64,000 bases of DNA from Centroberyx gerrardi (Eukaryota > Chordata > Actinopteri > Beryciformes > Berycidae): contig NC_136017.1 in assembly GCF_048128805.1 (NCBI RefSeq), positions 16,775,807-16,839,806 on the forward strand. The letters are read 5' to 3'. The position numbers and the translations under genes are program-made. Within the stretch, counting starts at the first letter, position 1, and each line of letters begins with the position of its first letter. This document shows positions 48,331 through 61,300 of the stretch, piece after piece. The notes under the pieces were generated by a model. That model saw only the letters and a list, made by a program, of their open reading frames with translations. It ran no database searches and was not told the DNA's origin.

Positions 48331-51300
48331 ATGCTGGCTACAGGAGCAGTAAGTTTCACAGTGTAATTTCTGCCAAGGTAACTTAATAGGCTAGGTAGCT
48401 AATGCTAGCGACGTTGACATTAGCTGGAATAGATACAAAACCACATCCACTGCTGCACGAGTACAGTTACAGTTGTGGTGTTAACGTAAGCGAGTTGTCA
48501 TGGCCGAGAGTTAAGAGGTTGAGTTTTCGGCTACGAGGCTAACGTTACTTAAAGTTTAGCCCCGATACGTACTGTTCTCTCTCGTATGGAGAGACACTCT
48601 GCGCAAAACTGTATTCAAAAATCACTCAATTTAATAGTGTTTTACTTATCGGCAGATGCACACATGTCATGGAAAATAAAGAAGTACCTTTTTACTTATA
48701 TTTATGACCACTCTTGAATTCGGCATATATCCAATACACCTTGCAGCTCTTATTAAAATACAAGTTATATTTTTAGATGTGGTTCATACTGCTTCTCACC
48801 TCCTCAATGTGAGTCAGTGCATTTTGTATGTGGTAATAATAGGTGAACCAGTTCTAAAAGGTAAATCTTTTGTATTTCTGATTTACCAGAGTGCCTCATC
48901 GATTCATAAAAGGAAAAAAAATCTTAAGTTTTACGAGGTGTATACGTTTGCTGATGAGGAAGGCAGCTTTAAATCGACATATTTTTTGAATGGAGTCTGG
49001 CTCCACTGTTGTCGCCTTACAAGAAAAGAACGGCAGGTACAGGGAGATACATTTTCTGTATTGCTTTCAGGCTGTAACCACAGCGCTGGCGCAAGTGGAT
49101 AGAGAGAAGATCTACCAGTGGATCAACGAGCTGTCCAGTCCCGACACCAGGGAGAATGCGCTCCTGGAGCTCAGCAAGAAACGGGAGTCGGTACCGGACC
49201 TGGCGCCCATGCTGTGGCACTCCTGTGGCACCATAGCTGCCCTGCTGCAGGTGAGCCGCTGCAGTGTTTTTCCACAGGTCTTAGGTTAGGCCTGCTTGTG
49301 GTGTAGACTTGAACGATGCAGAGAGAAGTGTGTGAATGCAACGCAATGTAAATAGGGATGGGACGGATATCGGAATTCAATATATCACAATACAAAAATG
49401 TGACAATACATATTGTGGGGCAGAAAAATGAATCATGATATTAGCTCCATTTTATTCTGCTGTAGTAATCACAAATGAGACGGCTTGACCATCACAATTT
49501 CACAAGCTCTCCATCCAAATTATATTATTTGCGCTTTGTAATGACATTTTAAAATTGTTGTTTACATTCTAGCAAGACAATGCCATCGCTAGAAAGATTT
49601 GTGGCTCAGAAATAAACATAATTCTGCACAGACTTTGTTGTCATTGAACTGTTATTACCTCCGCAAAGGAGGTAATGTTTTCTCCCGCATCTGTGTGTTT
49701 GTCCGTCCGTCTGTCTGTCAGCAGGATATCTCAAAATGTTGGGCACGGATTTGCACAAAACTTGGCAAGAAGGTTGGTTATGGGCCAAGAAAGAACTGAT
49801 TAACTTTTCATGTCGATTGGCCAAAAGGGGGCGTGGTGGTGGGCGTGGCATATCACCAAATGGTGCATAACTTCCTTGCGGGGTGTTGTCACACATGGCG
49901 GATGTCTGTGTTCTACTGAGCACATTTTCTAGTTTATTAGGCTACATTGTATGGTGGTTGTATTGAATTGTGAACCCCATATTGCGTATCGTGAGATAAA
50001 GTATAGTCCCATCCCTAATTGTACAGCTCAGGCAATTCAGAACAATAATGCTGCGTTCAAGTGCTGGTGGGAAAGTCCAACATCCAGGATTTCAGTGTTG
50101 TATTCAAGTGCTATTTTCAAGCGCTCTGGGTAAGTCAAACTCAGAAGAGATAACATAAACAAACTTAAACCATTATGGCTGCAGATTTGTAAATTCAGGC
50201 TGCAACTTTGCAAGTTGGTGAATAGGTCAGCATTGGGACGTTTGCGCTCTACCTAATGCCTTGTAGTTTACCTTGTTAAACCTGAACATTAGGCTACATT
50301 ACTTACAACATTACTTATACTGACCTAGTAATAAACAATATGTACAACCCCAACATGACGTGACTGGCACAGAGCCAGAATGCACACACACCAGAGCCAG
50401 TGGACACTGGCCTTCTAATCCTTCTCAAAGTGCCAAATTACATGCTTGTTATTATGTACATTTGTTGTTGATATTGTTCTTACATCTCTAATTGTTCTTA
50501 TTTTTTTCCATTTTTCTCTTTTTCCCTGCTGTTTTTACTATGGTCTATTTGGCTGTAAAGCACTTTGCAAATATTGTTTTAGAAAAGTACTATATAAAAA
50601 AAGTTTATTATTATTGTTAAATTGCCAGATTTTTGAATGGCGTTTGGTGTGATGGAATGTATCAGGTCAGTGTATGGTGCAACACTGTGGACTTCCTGTC
50701 TGACCACAAAACTCTGTTTAACTAATGGGTCTTGTCATTGCGGAACACAGCACCAACCACAAAAATATAACTGTGGTATGGAAGTGTTAACAGTGATGAG
50801 GGAGCAAATGAGAAATACAGTGAGGATGATGATGGTGGCACTGACTTCCCTCCCCTGCATACCTTTCGTTGCTAGGAAATCGTCAACATCTACCCGTCAA
50901 TCAACCCCCCCACCCTGACGGCACACCAGTCCAACAGAGTATGCAACGCCCTCGCGCTCCTCCAGTGTGTGGCCTCCCATCCAGAGACCAGGTAGCAGAC
51001 AAACATGCCCAGAACACACATTCATATTTGAATAATAAAATAGGAAGTAAATATCGAAATTGATATTGAAAATTGCACTGAACGTCATGGAATAGTAGTG
51101 AAATGTGTTAACTCTTACACTTCTGACTCTTGTGTTTCGTCCTTCACAGATCTGCCTTCCTGGCTGCGCACATCCCACTCTTCCTTTACCCGTTCTTACA
51201 TACTGTGAGCAAAACACGGCCATTTGAGTACCTCCGACTCACCAGCTTAGGGGTCATAGGTAAGCGAACTGAGTTCCATTGATCTCTTATAACACTAAGT

Positions 51301-53398
51301 GAAAACAATTCTTGGGTCGCACATCTGCAACTCTCAATTTTTATTCTCACTGTTTGTTATCGTTGGCCTGCATCCTATGACTGCTGATGTGGGTCCATTT
51401 TTTATTTTCTACCCTTGTAATTGGGGTTCGACCAATATGGGTTTATGAAGGCTGATATCAATATATTTGAATGGAAGTGGTCAACGGATTTTCATGCTAA
51501 AAATTAAAAGTATGCAGTGTTTTCCCACAGAATTTCATTTTTGTCAAGGAAAATCCTCTCAAACAGCATTTATGAAACTAAAACTCTATCTATACAGTTC
51601 CTACCTTTTATCTGATTGGTTCCATGTGTTTACCCTGTCCAGGTGCTTTGGTGAAAACAGACGAGCAGGAGGTGATCAACTTCCTGCTGACGACGGAGAT
51701 CATCCCCCTGTGCCTTCGCATCATGGAGTCCGGCAGTGAACTCTCTAAAACGGTACTCTCACCTGAGGTTATAAATGGACCAGTATTAGCCAGCCAGCTA
51801 GTTTTCCACTAAAAACCAATACAAATTAAAATAAAGAATACAAGTGATGTTTAAAGCATCATAAAGAAGTCGGACACTGATACAGATGAAACTCAAAAAT
51901 ACAGACAGAAAACACAGTAAGACACACAGACTAAAAACAAAGTTACATGCAATACACCGATATACAAAGTAACCTGAAGCCACCAAGTACTAACAAAACA
52001 TACTAGTAGAAGCAGATGCATTGAAGCAGACAGACAGATAAAATATAAAGTGACATTAAAGCATCTACAGTGCCTTCAGAATTCAACCCCCCCCATGACT
52101 TTTTACACATTATGTGGTGTTACAGCCTCTAACATCCAGTTAAAAATGGATTAAAGTGGTATTTTTGTCACTCATCTATACACAATAACCCATAATGTCA
52201 AAGTGAAGACTTTTATTGATGCATGAAAACCTGGAATGTTTTGAGTCAGTATCTAACCCTTTGTCAGTGAAAATTGAGTAATGGTGCATCCAAATTCCTC
52301 GAGATGTCTTCCACATCTGCAAGTTAGACTGGGAGAAATCTACAAGTGACTGAAAACATGCTTTCACTTTGTCATTCTTCTTGAATTCTGGCTGTAACAC
52401 CACAAATGCAGAAAAACTTAGGAAAAACATGGGAAAATATTTTAAATGGTTTGTGATGAGCAGTCTTGTTTTCCCTCCTAGGTTGCAACCTTTATACTAC
52501 AGAAAATTCTCCTGGACGACACGGGGTTGGCATACATCTGTCAAACCTACGAGCGCTTCTCCCATGTTGCTATGATTCTTGTAAGTTCCTCATGTCCTAA
52601 TAATGTAATATTTCTCTGTTCATTTTTTCATCTCGGCCTTACGTCTTCCCCCCTTTATTTCAGGGCAAAATGGTTCTTCAGCTTTCCAAAGAGCCTTCAG
52701 CCCGCCTGCTGAAGCACGTTGTGCGCTGCTACCTACGCCTGTCCGACAACTCCAGGTACTATAATCAAATCGAACAAATAAGTGTAGTTCTTAATAATAG
52801 ACTTGAATTTATAAATGCACATTCCAAGTATTCAGTGTTTCCCCCAGAATGTTATTGTCAGGATAGAAAAGCCTCTGAAACAGCATTTAGACCATCATGG
52901 GACACTGAAACTCTGCATAGAAACCCAGGATGATGATGACAGTAAAAACTAAAAAACATATTCATGCATACACGTGTGGAATCTGATCAAAATGTCTCAT
53001 TAGAATCAGTTCAGGTTAAGCGCTTCCCATAGACATCCAGTGTAATAGTTATCAATTCTACAATAAATACAGTAACGATCAAACTGCATCACATCAGAGG
53101 TGGACCACACTGACTCGACCAGATCTGATTTTGAACAAAAAGCCAACATAGCCAAACCAACATATGTACCTTGAATCCAGACTGTGCAGTTGTTATTTTT
53201 GTCCTCTCTGTTTGTTCCGTGGTGTGCAGAGCCAGAGAAGCCCTCCGGCAGTGCCTACCGGACCAGCTGAAAGACACCACCTTCGCCCAGGTCCTGAAGG
53301 ACGACACCACCACCAAGCGCTGGCTGGCCCAGCTGGTGAAGAACCTGCAGGAGGGCCAGGTCACCGACCCCCGGGGCATCCCTCTCCCCCCGCAGTGA
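48331..53398 (+). CDS. cnot9: CNOT9 (RQCD1), CCR4-NOT complex subunit 9
   Basis: Eight exons join in frame to 297 residues (human 299): 48331-48348, 49071-49250, 50876-50991, 51150-51259, 51643-51752, 52482-52580, 52664-52755 and 53230-53398 (TGA 53396-53398). Apart from a divergent N-terminus ([14 protein letters not shown]) the protein is near-identical to vertebrate CNOT9: [68 protein letters not shown] and the tail [10 protein letters not shown]. The fold is an armadillo-repeat array. It bridges CNOT1 to partners such as GW182/TNRC6 proteins in miRNA-guided deadenylation, in the cytoplasm. All junctions are AG/GT. Exon 1 encodes only six residues. Poly(A) signals AATAAA lie at 53701 and 53883. 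plcd4 follows on the same strand, as in human 2q35. Confidence 0.98.
48559..48600 (+). repeat. Partial copy of the 29984 fold-back sequence
   Basis: agccccgatacgtactgttc then tctctcgtatggagag resembles the arm and loop of 29984-30070, but the second arm is lost after about 48600. Lies in cnot9 intron 1. Confidence 0.55.
49353..50017. mobile_element. hAT-like element (about 665 bp) in cnot9 intron 2, with a nested repeat
   Basis: Ends are tagggatgggacg and cccatcccta, with inner inverted words (caatacatattgtgggg and gaaccccatattgcgtatcg). Flanking octamers aatgtaaa and attgtaca match at six of eight positions, so a decayed 8-bp duplication is possible. A second repeat is nested at 49655-49935. 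Confidence 0.75.
49655..49935 (+). repeat. Nested widespread marine repeat
   Basis: tacctccgcaaaggaggtaa then gtccgtccgtctgtctgtca, caaaatgttgggcacggatt and ctactgagc then ttttctagtt. This pattern is familiar from many fish and invertebrate genomes. It sits inside the hAT-like element, so it inserted later or was captured. Confidence 0.7.
51424..51585 (-). repeat. Dispersed repeat 'A' fragment in cnot9 intron 4
   Basis: gggttcgaccaatatgggtt then tatgaaggctgatatcaata is the family end in reverse, followed by cctctcaaacagcatt. Confidence 0.75.
52067..52420 (+). mobile_element. Tc1/mariner-derived fragment in cnot9 intron 5
   Basis: ctacagtgccttcagaattc, then gactttttacacattatgtg, gtgttacagcctc, atggattaaa and cacaataacccataatgtca match the well-known fish Tc1-type terminal sequence, with a reverse copy of the gtgttacagc word near 52390. 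It is a short non-coding remnant. Confidence 0.7.
52820..53160 (-). repeat. Dispersed repeat 'A' copy in cnot9 intron 7
   Basis: Reverse copy: cccccagaatgttattgtca, gcctctgaaacagcatttag, atcatgggacactgaaactc and ggtggaccacactgactcga then ccagatctgattttgaac. Confidence 0.75.
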
Positions 53399-53700
53399 CT
53401 CCCTGCTCCTCACCGGCCCTGAGGAACACCAGCGAGGACCTGCCCGACAGATGACGAGCCGCTAGATTCGATCACGGACACAAACGGCACTTGTTTTCTA
53501 GGTTTTTGAAAGACTTGTAAAGGAAAAGGCTGGTGCCTGTCTATTTTTGTGTGCAGATACGCAGGCAAACTGCTCAAGCTTGTGTTTTGCGATCAGGTGG
53601 TGACAAATTTTGTCTCTGGTGCCATTTCGTTCCCATGGCTTTAAGGTTTCAAGGACATTCACATTTGTTGCCTCGCCATGTGTTCTTAGCTACACTGTTC

Positions 53701-53706
53701 AATAAA
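53701..53706 (+). terminator. cnot9 poly(A) signal
   Basis: AATAAA 303 bases after the cnot9 stop. A second at 53883-53888 is an alternative. Confidence 0.55.
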
Positions 53707-54077
53707 TTGTTGCACAACATTAAACTACTAGCATACTCATTCTGTTGCTATAACACTGTGTTGACTAAATTGCCTTTACGGGCTATGGTATGTAATGCCT
53801 TCTGCATCAAAGGTAGACGTGGTTTACAAAACATGTTTCAAAGGAATGTTCTAACTTTTTTTTGTATGATAATATTCTGGAGAATAAATGCTATTTGGAG
53901 ATGGAAGGTGATGAATATATAATCCAGGAAAGTTAATACTTGTGTCTTTGCTGAGACAAAAATGAACACAAGAACAGAGAACATGTTTACATTTTGAGAT
54001 GGGCTGTGCGCTTTATGTCGCGCCATCAATGAAGGTGCACAGGCTTTCATTTTCCTAGCTGACTCTACTATATAGAC

Positions 54078-54395
54078 CAGTGATTCTCAACCTTTTTCAC
54101 ATAAGGGACCCCTAATTTAGTACACATTAGGGCCACGGACCCCCATTTGCTGAGATTTTGTTTCTCGGACCCAAATCTGAGAATATTTTTATTGTTAGAT
54201 ATGATTTTGTCCAGAATTCCATGACTATCTGTACTGTAGGTAGAGAGATAACAGAGAAACTATGATCAAAACAGTCATTCTTCTACATTCTCTAATTGTG
54301 TTAACAATTTCAACAGTTCATCAATTTGCTGGGGAACACCTGGAACCCCCTCAAGGACCCCTGGTGGTCCCTGGACCCCACGTTGAGAACCACTG
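54078..54395. mobile_element. hAT-like MITE, 318 bp
   Basis: Terminal inverted repeats cagtgattctcaacctttt and cacgttgagaaccactg, flanked by near-perfect octamers atatagac (54070-54077) and atatggac (54396-54403). It carries one copy of the ctggaaccccctcaaggacc motif that is expanded at 21565-21810. Confidence 0.88.
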
Positions 54396-54403
54396 ATATG
54401 GAC

Positions 54404-57400
54404 TACTATACTATACACTGTACTATAGATTATAGTGCTGTTTGATGCATCGTTCGTACGTCGGCCATTCGCTAAACCGCCATGCTGACAGCCGTAGCTG
54501 ACTTGACATCGGGCCATGTATTGTAGAGGTTGCTGATGGGTACTGTAGTAGATTTTTAGGAGGCCATTGGAAGGGACCCCCCCCCCCCCCACCCCCCTGC
54601 CCCCATTTTACTTTTGGCTCCGACTGTGAAATCTGAGCCGGGAAGCCGAGCCGCCGCCCTGGATTATTAATGCCTCGAAACATGAGCAGGGGACATAGAT
54701 GAAGACAAAAAAGAATATTAATGTTCAAAACTCCACACTTGAACTCACACTTGTTATTTTTTTATGGCTCTGTCTCTGCGCTCTCGGGAGCATAACCGAT
54801 CTCAGTAATGGCTCCATGTCATTAGAGGGGAGCATTTTGTTAATTTGATGGCTAAGCTCTCCCTCCGGCCCTGTCCTCATGCCCTGCAGCAGGCAGCTAA
54901 ACTGGCCTGATAAAAGTTTCATGACCGAGGCTTAGTAACATTAGACGGGACAGTCTCCAAGCAAACAGGGTGGCCTGCTGTGTTGTACCTACGCCGGCCC
55001 TACACGTAGCATGCTGGTCCTGGGCCAAAAGTTGGGGTAACAGGCTGGGTCTAACTCTTTGCCGATGACGCTACCTTGTATGTGAGAAGATGGGCTGCCC
55101 AATTCTGTGTCTGAAAACCCCAGTTCAATGTGGCCAACATGACGACTCTTTGAATTAGATACCGTAGGTCCGCTTGCTAATTGTCTGATTCTAGCTGCCT
55201 CACTTGGGTTTCATTACAGCAGGTTTAGTAGGCCTACTTGTGTGTACGAGGGTTTAAGTAAGTGTTCTCTTGTACAGAGTAACAGTGCACAAGCCAATAA
55301 TCCAGTTTCTAAAGAGTTTTGAAAAAACAAAAGCTGTTGAAACTAACACTGCAACTAAAACACCGGAAATTTTACAGTTTTAAGTATTGATTGTTTTCAG
55401 TGACAATTCATGAGCTTGGAATTATAAGGTTCTGTCTGACTTTTTTTGTAATCAAAATTGAGTTATCAATTTTGATACTGATGATTGACTTGATTTTGCT
55501 GTGTAGTAGTAATGCAGTAACATAATCCTGATTTCCTTTTGAAATGCTGAAAATGTTTCACTTTTAAAAGCAGAATTTCCTTGTAAGAGCTAAACCTTCT
55601 GGTGATTTCAAATTAAATTATGATTATTCTTTTACCACAATCCTTGGACTCCATTCTTCAGTGCCCAGATGTAGGCACAATATCATGTTTCTCTTTTAAT
55701 TAGCATGTCTCTTATATATCCTACCCAGTGGTAAATAAAACTATGACTTCTACTGGTAAACTGACTTCCAGTTGGTACATAAACAAAAATCAATTATAAT
55801 TTAAGAACAGCATGAATTTATGCTCTTTTCCACCTTTAAATCCCCTATCCTCATATAACTCATATAATTGCTACTTACTATGATGTGTACTATGAATTTA
55901 CATTATAAAGATGTATGTCAGCCTGAAAAGGTAAATAGTTTAAATGGGGGTTTACCCTGCACTACACTCCTGATCCTATGTTACGACTTGCTGTAATGGA
56001 GAATTCGCAACTGTGCCATTAAAATACACCCCTTGGAAGAGTTCACGAAACACAAAGCGGAGCCAGACAGGTGATCAAGCAATGGGACAAAAGGGGATGG
56101 AGAGAGAGGGACAGGGAGGAGGGGCAGATGAGTGTCGGTGTGTTGACTCTGGGTGTAGTTGTTGCTGGCTTGCATCATTGCAGCGAGGCATGCAGAGGGA
56201 CAGCAGCTCCCTGGCCATACGATCTGTCGTTCGAGCTCTGCGAACCAGCCAGCAGCATCGACCAAGACTCAGGGACGATCATGCAACAGGTGAGAGATAC
56301 TCTGTAGGCAGCAGCAATGTCATGGCTCCATTGGTAGAATCTAAAAAAACTTATTTCCCTTCCTCCTCTTGCCTGTTTTTCCTTGATCTTTCCTTGCAAA
56401 GGTCTATGAGGGAAGTCACTGAAAAGAAACATGTAAAAAGTGGATCTTAGAGCATTCAAATGCAGTCTTAAGCTCTAGGTCTCCTCTGTAAGGCAGTTTC
56501 TAGGGATTTGATATTACAAATTGAAACAAAGAATCTAATAGTGAAGTCATTAGGCTTGCTGTAACAGTGGGACACTTAATATGTCTTGAGATATTTGACA
56601 ACATGTCAGGAAGAGAGCATGGGAAGGTTTCGTGAGAGAATGATGCAGTCTGTAGCTCCAAACCATCAGTTCAAACTCATCTTTCTAAATGCAAATGAAA
56701 CTCTTCTGCATAATGAGAGCTTACTGGAATTGGGATCATGATGTTCAATACAATTTCACTTTCAAAATGATATGCTACCAGTTATCAAGTTGGAGAGATA
56801 ACATGGAAATGGTTTAGAAGCGTCATTTCTGCCTTGGCAAGCTAAATGATTAGACAATTCTTAACACATAGACAGCATACTGTCAATGTCTGGTCCTTGG
56901 CTAATGCTCAACAGAGTGGTTGAACTATTTACATAAAGCACATGTCAGAGAAAATCCATTTACACAGTAGAATACAGACAGTAGAAACAGATATTGCAAC
57001 TGGCTTATATTGTTTTTTGTATACATTATTTGCCCTTTTACTGACTTTCATATTACTTGTCTTTGTTTGTTGCATCATGTAGGTTGATTTATTGTTTAAA
57101 AGGTTCATTCTGTAATTCTGCCATTATGTTACCTAAGTTAGTGACCCTTTGGAACAGTAACAACAACTGAAATCCCAATTGTTGATTCAAACAAGAATTG
57201 GGTTGTGCACTTTGAGTCGGCTCAGGTCATGAGTGAAAGGAATGCTGAAACCGTGGCAGAGATTTGGGGAGCTTAGTTGGCTTAGTGAGTTCAACGCCGG
57301 CGTGAAACAAAAAACGCAGGGCAGGACAAAAAAATGCAGTGAAAACATACGGTAGCAGAGCGCGACCCAGCAAAAACGCCATCCAGACCGGCTTACTGAG

Positions 57401-58285
57401 CTCCCTGGCTACACCATAGAACAGGATGGGGATGAAGGCTGAACAAAGAGGCTGCTGGTGCGATGTGAAGCGGGTGCCAGACTACTTGCCTACACCACAC
57501 GGTCTAAATCAGAATAAAAAATCCAGTGTGGTTCTTCAAAAGTTCCTTTAATACTGCTGATTTGGAGCATTTCATTGATTCTTAAATTGTTCTTTACAGC
57601 ACTATAAAGGTAAAGTCTGTGTAGAACCATTTCCCGGTGCTATATAGAACCCTTTTCGTTAGGAGTGTATGCATCCCTAAAAGAGACCATATTTCTGGTC
57701 ATAAAAGGAGACGAATAAGTTCAAGTCCATTTCTTATTCATTAGGTACAGGGTTTTTGCAGGGTTTTCCCTACATTAGAGAAGAATGCGGTTGTAAAGTA
57801 GTAAAATTTCAGCAATTAATTTGTTTGTTTTCTTTAAATGGTCAGAAAAAAAACTAGGAGGGCTACCTAAGAGTGTTAAAAGGTAGTTAAAGCCCTGCAA
57901 TGGATGCAGTGGCTTAGCTAAAACAGCCTTTGAAATCATTAACTATGTGTGTGGGGTGAACAGGAGTAGTAGTGTAGCTATTTGGGAAGAAAAGCTCATC
58001 TGATATTGCTTTGGAATTGGAACAACAAGAGAATTCAAAATTACTATTGGAAAGCCTGCATTCTGAAGTTATGTTTATATGCAAATACTCTGTACATGGC
58101 AGATTTCTAATGGAAAAAACGTTTTTTTCTATGAAATTTCCATTAGTATATCTTTGTTCAACTGTATACATGGTGGTTTGAAAAATGTAAGCTTATCTTA
58201 ATAGCTAAAACGTCAACCTAATGAAACTGCAGCATATGTTTTTCAAGTATGGCATTGCCTTTTCTTTATTGTTTTGTTTTTTCAG
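54404..58285. other. cnot9-plcd4 intergenic region
   Basis: Contains a C-homopolymer near 54578-54594 and, at 57600-57670, a phrase (ggtgctatatagaaccctt) familiar from short fish repeats. A segment ending gggacgatcatgcaacag before a GTGAGA donor at 56290 could be a 5' untranslated exon of plcd4 but lacks other support. No other gene is recognised. Confidence 0.4.
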
Positions 58286-58300
58286 ATGGCAGAAGCGTGA
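58286..58300 (+). promoter_or_regulatory. Candidate uORF in the plcd4 5' UTR
   Basis: Directly after an AG acceptor-like site (tttttttcag) there is ATG GCA GAA GCG TGA, a four-codon frame that ends 11 bases before the chosen plcd4 ATG at 58312 and is in another frame. If this exon is used as modelled, the uORF could reduce or regulate initiation at the main start. Confidence 0.4.
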
Positions 58301-58311
58301 GAAAACAACAA

Positions 58312-61300
58312 ATGGCTTCCACAGGGAGTGGCCTCCGTAAGTCTCTTATTGTCTCCTGTAATGGGATTGTGGTTTACGTTGATCAAACAAATGATCAGAC
58401 TGAGGACAGTGTACATTAGGCTGATATTGGCCTTTTATTAAAAATCAGATCTGGTCCAGTCAGTGTGGTCCACCTCTGATATGATGGAGGTTCCTCCCTG
58501 ACCACAGCAAGTGAATATGTTTTTATTATTGTTATTTTTATATCAGATGTCTGATTTTACTCAACAGTCTGTAAAACCTGCAATGAAACCTGCTAATACA
58601 CCTAAACGAATTTCATGGCTTTGAGTGGAGAGTTTTAGTGCCCCATCATGATCTAAATGCTGTTCCAGAGGCTTTTCCACCCTGACAAGAATAATGTTCT
58701 GGGGGAAACATTGAATATTTGTGGGTTTTCTGTGCATAAAAACAGTTCAATTGAAAGATATTGAATATTGGCACTGCTATTGGCAGCTTCAATTGAAAAA
58801 TATAGGTATTGGCCTTCAAAGACCCATATCGGTCTAATCATAGCCTATATATATTTCTATCTATCATGCGTCTCTCTCTCTCCAGGCATCCAGGGGGATG
58901 ACAACCTTCAATCCATGCTGGTGGGGACGGTGATGAGGAAAATCAAGTCTCGCACCTGGAAGAAGCAGCGCTACTTCAAGCTGCAGGACGACTGCACGAC
59001 CATCTGGTACAAGTCCAAGAAGGCCGGCAACGCCCACTCCACATGTAAATAGCAAGTGATTGACTGATGTGTAACTGATTGGCTCGACTCCAGAAAGCTA
59101 TACTACCTGAATGTGTATCCATGAAGACAAATATTGCAACCTGAAATTCATGGTCTTTGTGCCCAGTTTCTGTGAGTGATGTGGAGGCAGTGCGAGAGGG
59201 TCACCAGTCCGAGGTGCTGCTCAGCATCGCTGATGAGTTCCCGGCCGACCGGTGCTTCACGCTGGTCTTCCGCGGTCGCAGGGGCAACCTGGACCTGGTA
59301 GCTGAGTCGTCCGAGGAAGCTCAGTCCTGGATCCGAGGCATGAGGAAACTGATTGAGAACTTGGAGAACATGGGCGAAAGGGAGAAGCTTGACCAGTATC
59401 CTTCACACAAAGGTCTTAGGGCAGTGGTCTTCAACCATGTATCATCAATGCCCAAGAGACCAACCAAACACCAGCCAATTTCTCTAATTTGTTCCCTCCT
59501 CACTGGTTGAAATTGTGCTAATCAATTAAATTAGCTGGTGTAGTGAATGGTTGGAGTGAAAAGTTGCAGACTCTTGGGTTACATTGGCACACAGTTGAAG
59601 ACCCATGTCTTAGGGTGGAATCGTACTGTCGAGGAAGAGCTTATCTGCAGCAGGGGTTTCAACAATTGAGCAGTTGAGTGTTTCATCCTCATTGAATGTG
59701 ACGCTCTCCTTAAGTGGCATACCCAGATGGATTGGTGACTGGTTCAAGAAGGCGGACAAGAACAATGATGGCAGGATGAACTTCAAGGAAGTGCAAGACC
59801 TGCTGAAGATGATGAACGTGGACATGAATGAGCACCACGCTCACCGTCTCTTCACGGTGAGAACCTTCGAACCACAGTTTTTTGGAGTGCAAGTTAGCTA
59901 ACTGGTAAACTTGAAAGGCAAAGAAGGAACTCTTACATCTTGTCTTTTTTTACTGGGCTTCAGTCTAATGTTACTTAGCCAGAAAAACTGTGGTTCTTTG
60001 GCTCCACCCATGGAGGTTTAACTCAAGCAATGAGATTATTTCTGCCTCCAGACCTCTGAGTTTTAATGCATCTGTCCATAGACCCATGTTCTTCTCTCTC
60101 TTCTCAGATGGCCGATAAGTCTCAGTCGGGTACGCTTGAGGACGACGAGTTTGTGCTGTTCTACAAGATGTTGACCCAGCGGGAGGATGTACTAAGGGTT
60201 TTCCAGGACTACTCTGGTGACGGCCAGAAGCTATCCCAGACGGACCTGGAGGACTTTGTGAGAGAGGAGCAGCTGGAGGGGGACGACATCCAGCAGTATG
60301 CCAAGCAGCTCATCGAGCGCTACGAGCCCTCCGACACAGGTACATAGACTAGGTTCAGACCAATATGATTGGGGTGAGTGAACTACATTGACGTTAAAAG
60401 CTCCACCTGTTGGCATCAAAGAGCTGTGGTGGCACAGTGTTTTTGTAGCTAAGAGTATCGCTGCTACTTCCTGGTATGTGGATGTACAGCGCACCAGCCT
60501 CCAAATGGTTGATGCTCTTTTGACTTCTACCTGGTGTACAAGCGCACACTGTATTTCCCTTAATGCAGGGCTCTGCACCGCCTGAACAGTGCATAACCTA
60601 ATTCCCCTAAACATGGCAAAAGCATTACACATGAGCAAACGAACAAATGCATGCACACACAGAGCTCGACTCTTATAGGCGCGCTCCTCCCGAGCACCTA
60701 ATAATCAGATCTGCTCCAGTCAGTGTCATCCACCTCTGATATCATGGATATGATGTTTGTTTACATACATAATTGGTCAGTACTACACTGGTTGTACTGA
60801 TGGGAAGCCTGAACTGATTCTATTGCAACATTTTGATCAGTCAGCACAAGTATCCAATTTTGGGGAATTTTCTTTGCATGAAAATTGTCAAATTGAAAGA
60901 TATTGAATATTGCCATAAAATATCAGTATCGGCCTTCAAAAACCCATACCTAACCCATACCCAAATCCTAGCATATCATAGGTTATCACTGGAAATATTT
61001 TGATACTGATAAAATATTCAATTTGTGTGTTTTGGGGTGCTTAGTCAAGTGATAACTACAATTTTTGAAACCTTCAAATCACAAGATTCACAACCTCACC
61101 CTCACCCCAAAATTAAAACCAATTCAGATTAGCTGTTGTGCTCCATGGAAACACTAGATTTTGCTTTACGCTGTTTTACAAAATTTTTGCCCAACAAATC
61201 AATACACCGTTGAACACCTTGTGGAATCTGACGTAAGGATGGAATAAATTGTGCCACACAGCTGATATGAAGCGCTTGTTATAGTTTTATGAATGTGTTA

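Noticed and set aside
56013-56450. Overlapping open frames upstream of plcd4
   Set aside because: No conserved protein features. A GTGAGA donor at 56290 leaves a non-coding plcd4 leader exon possible but unproven.
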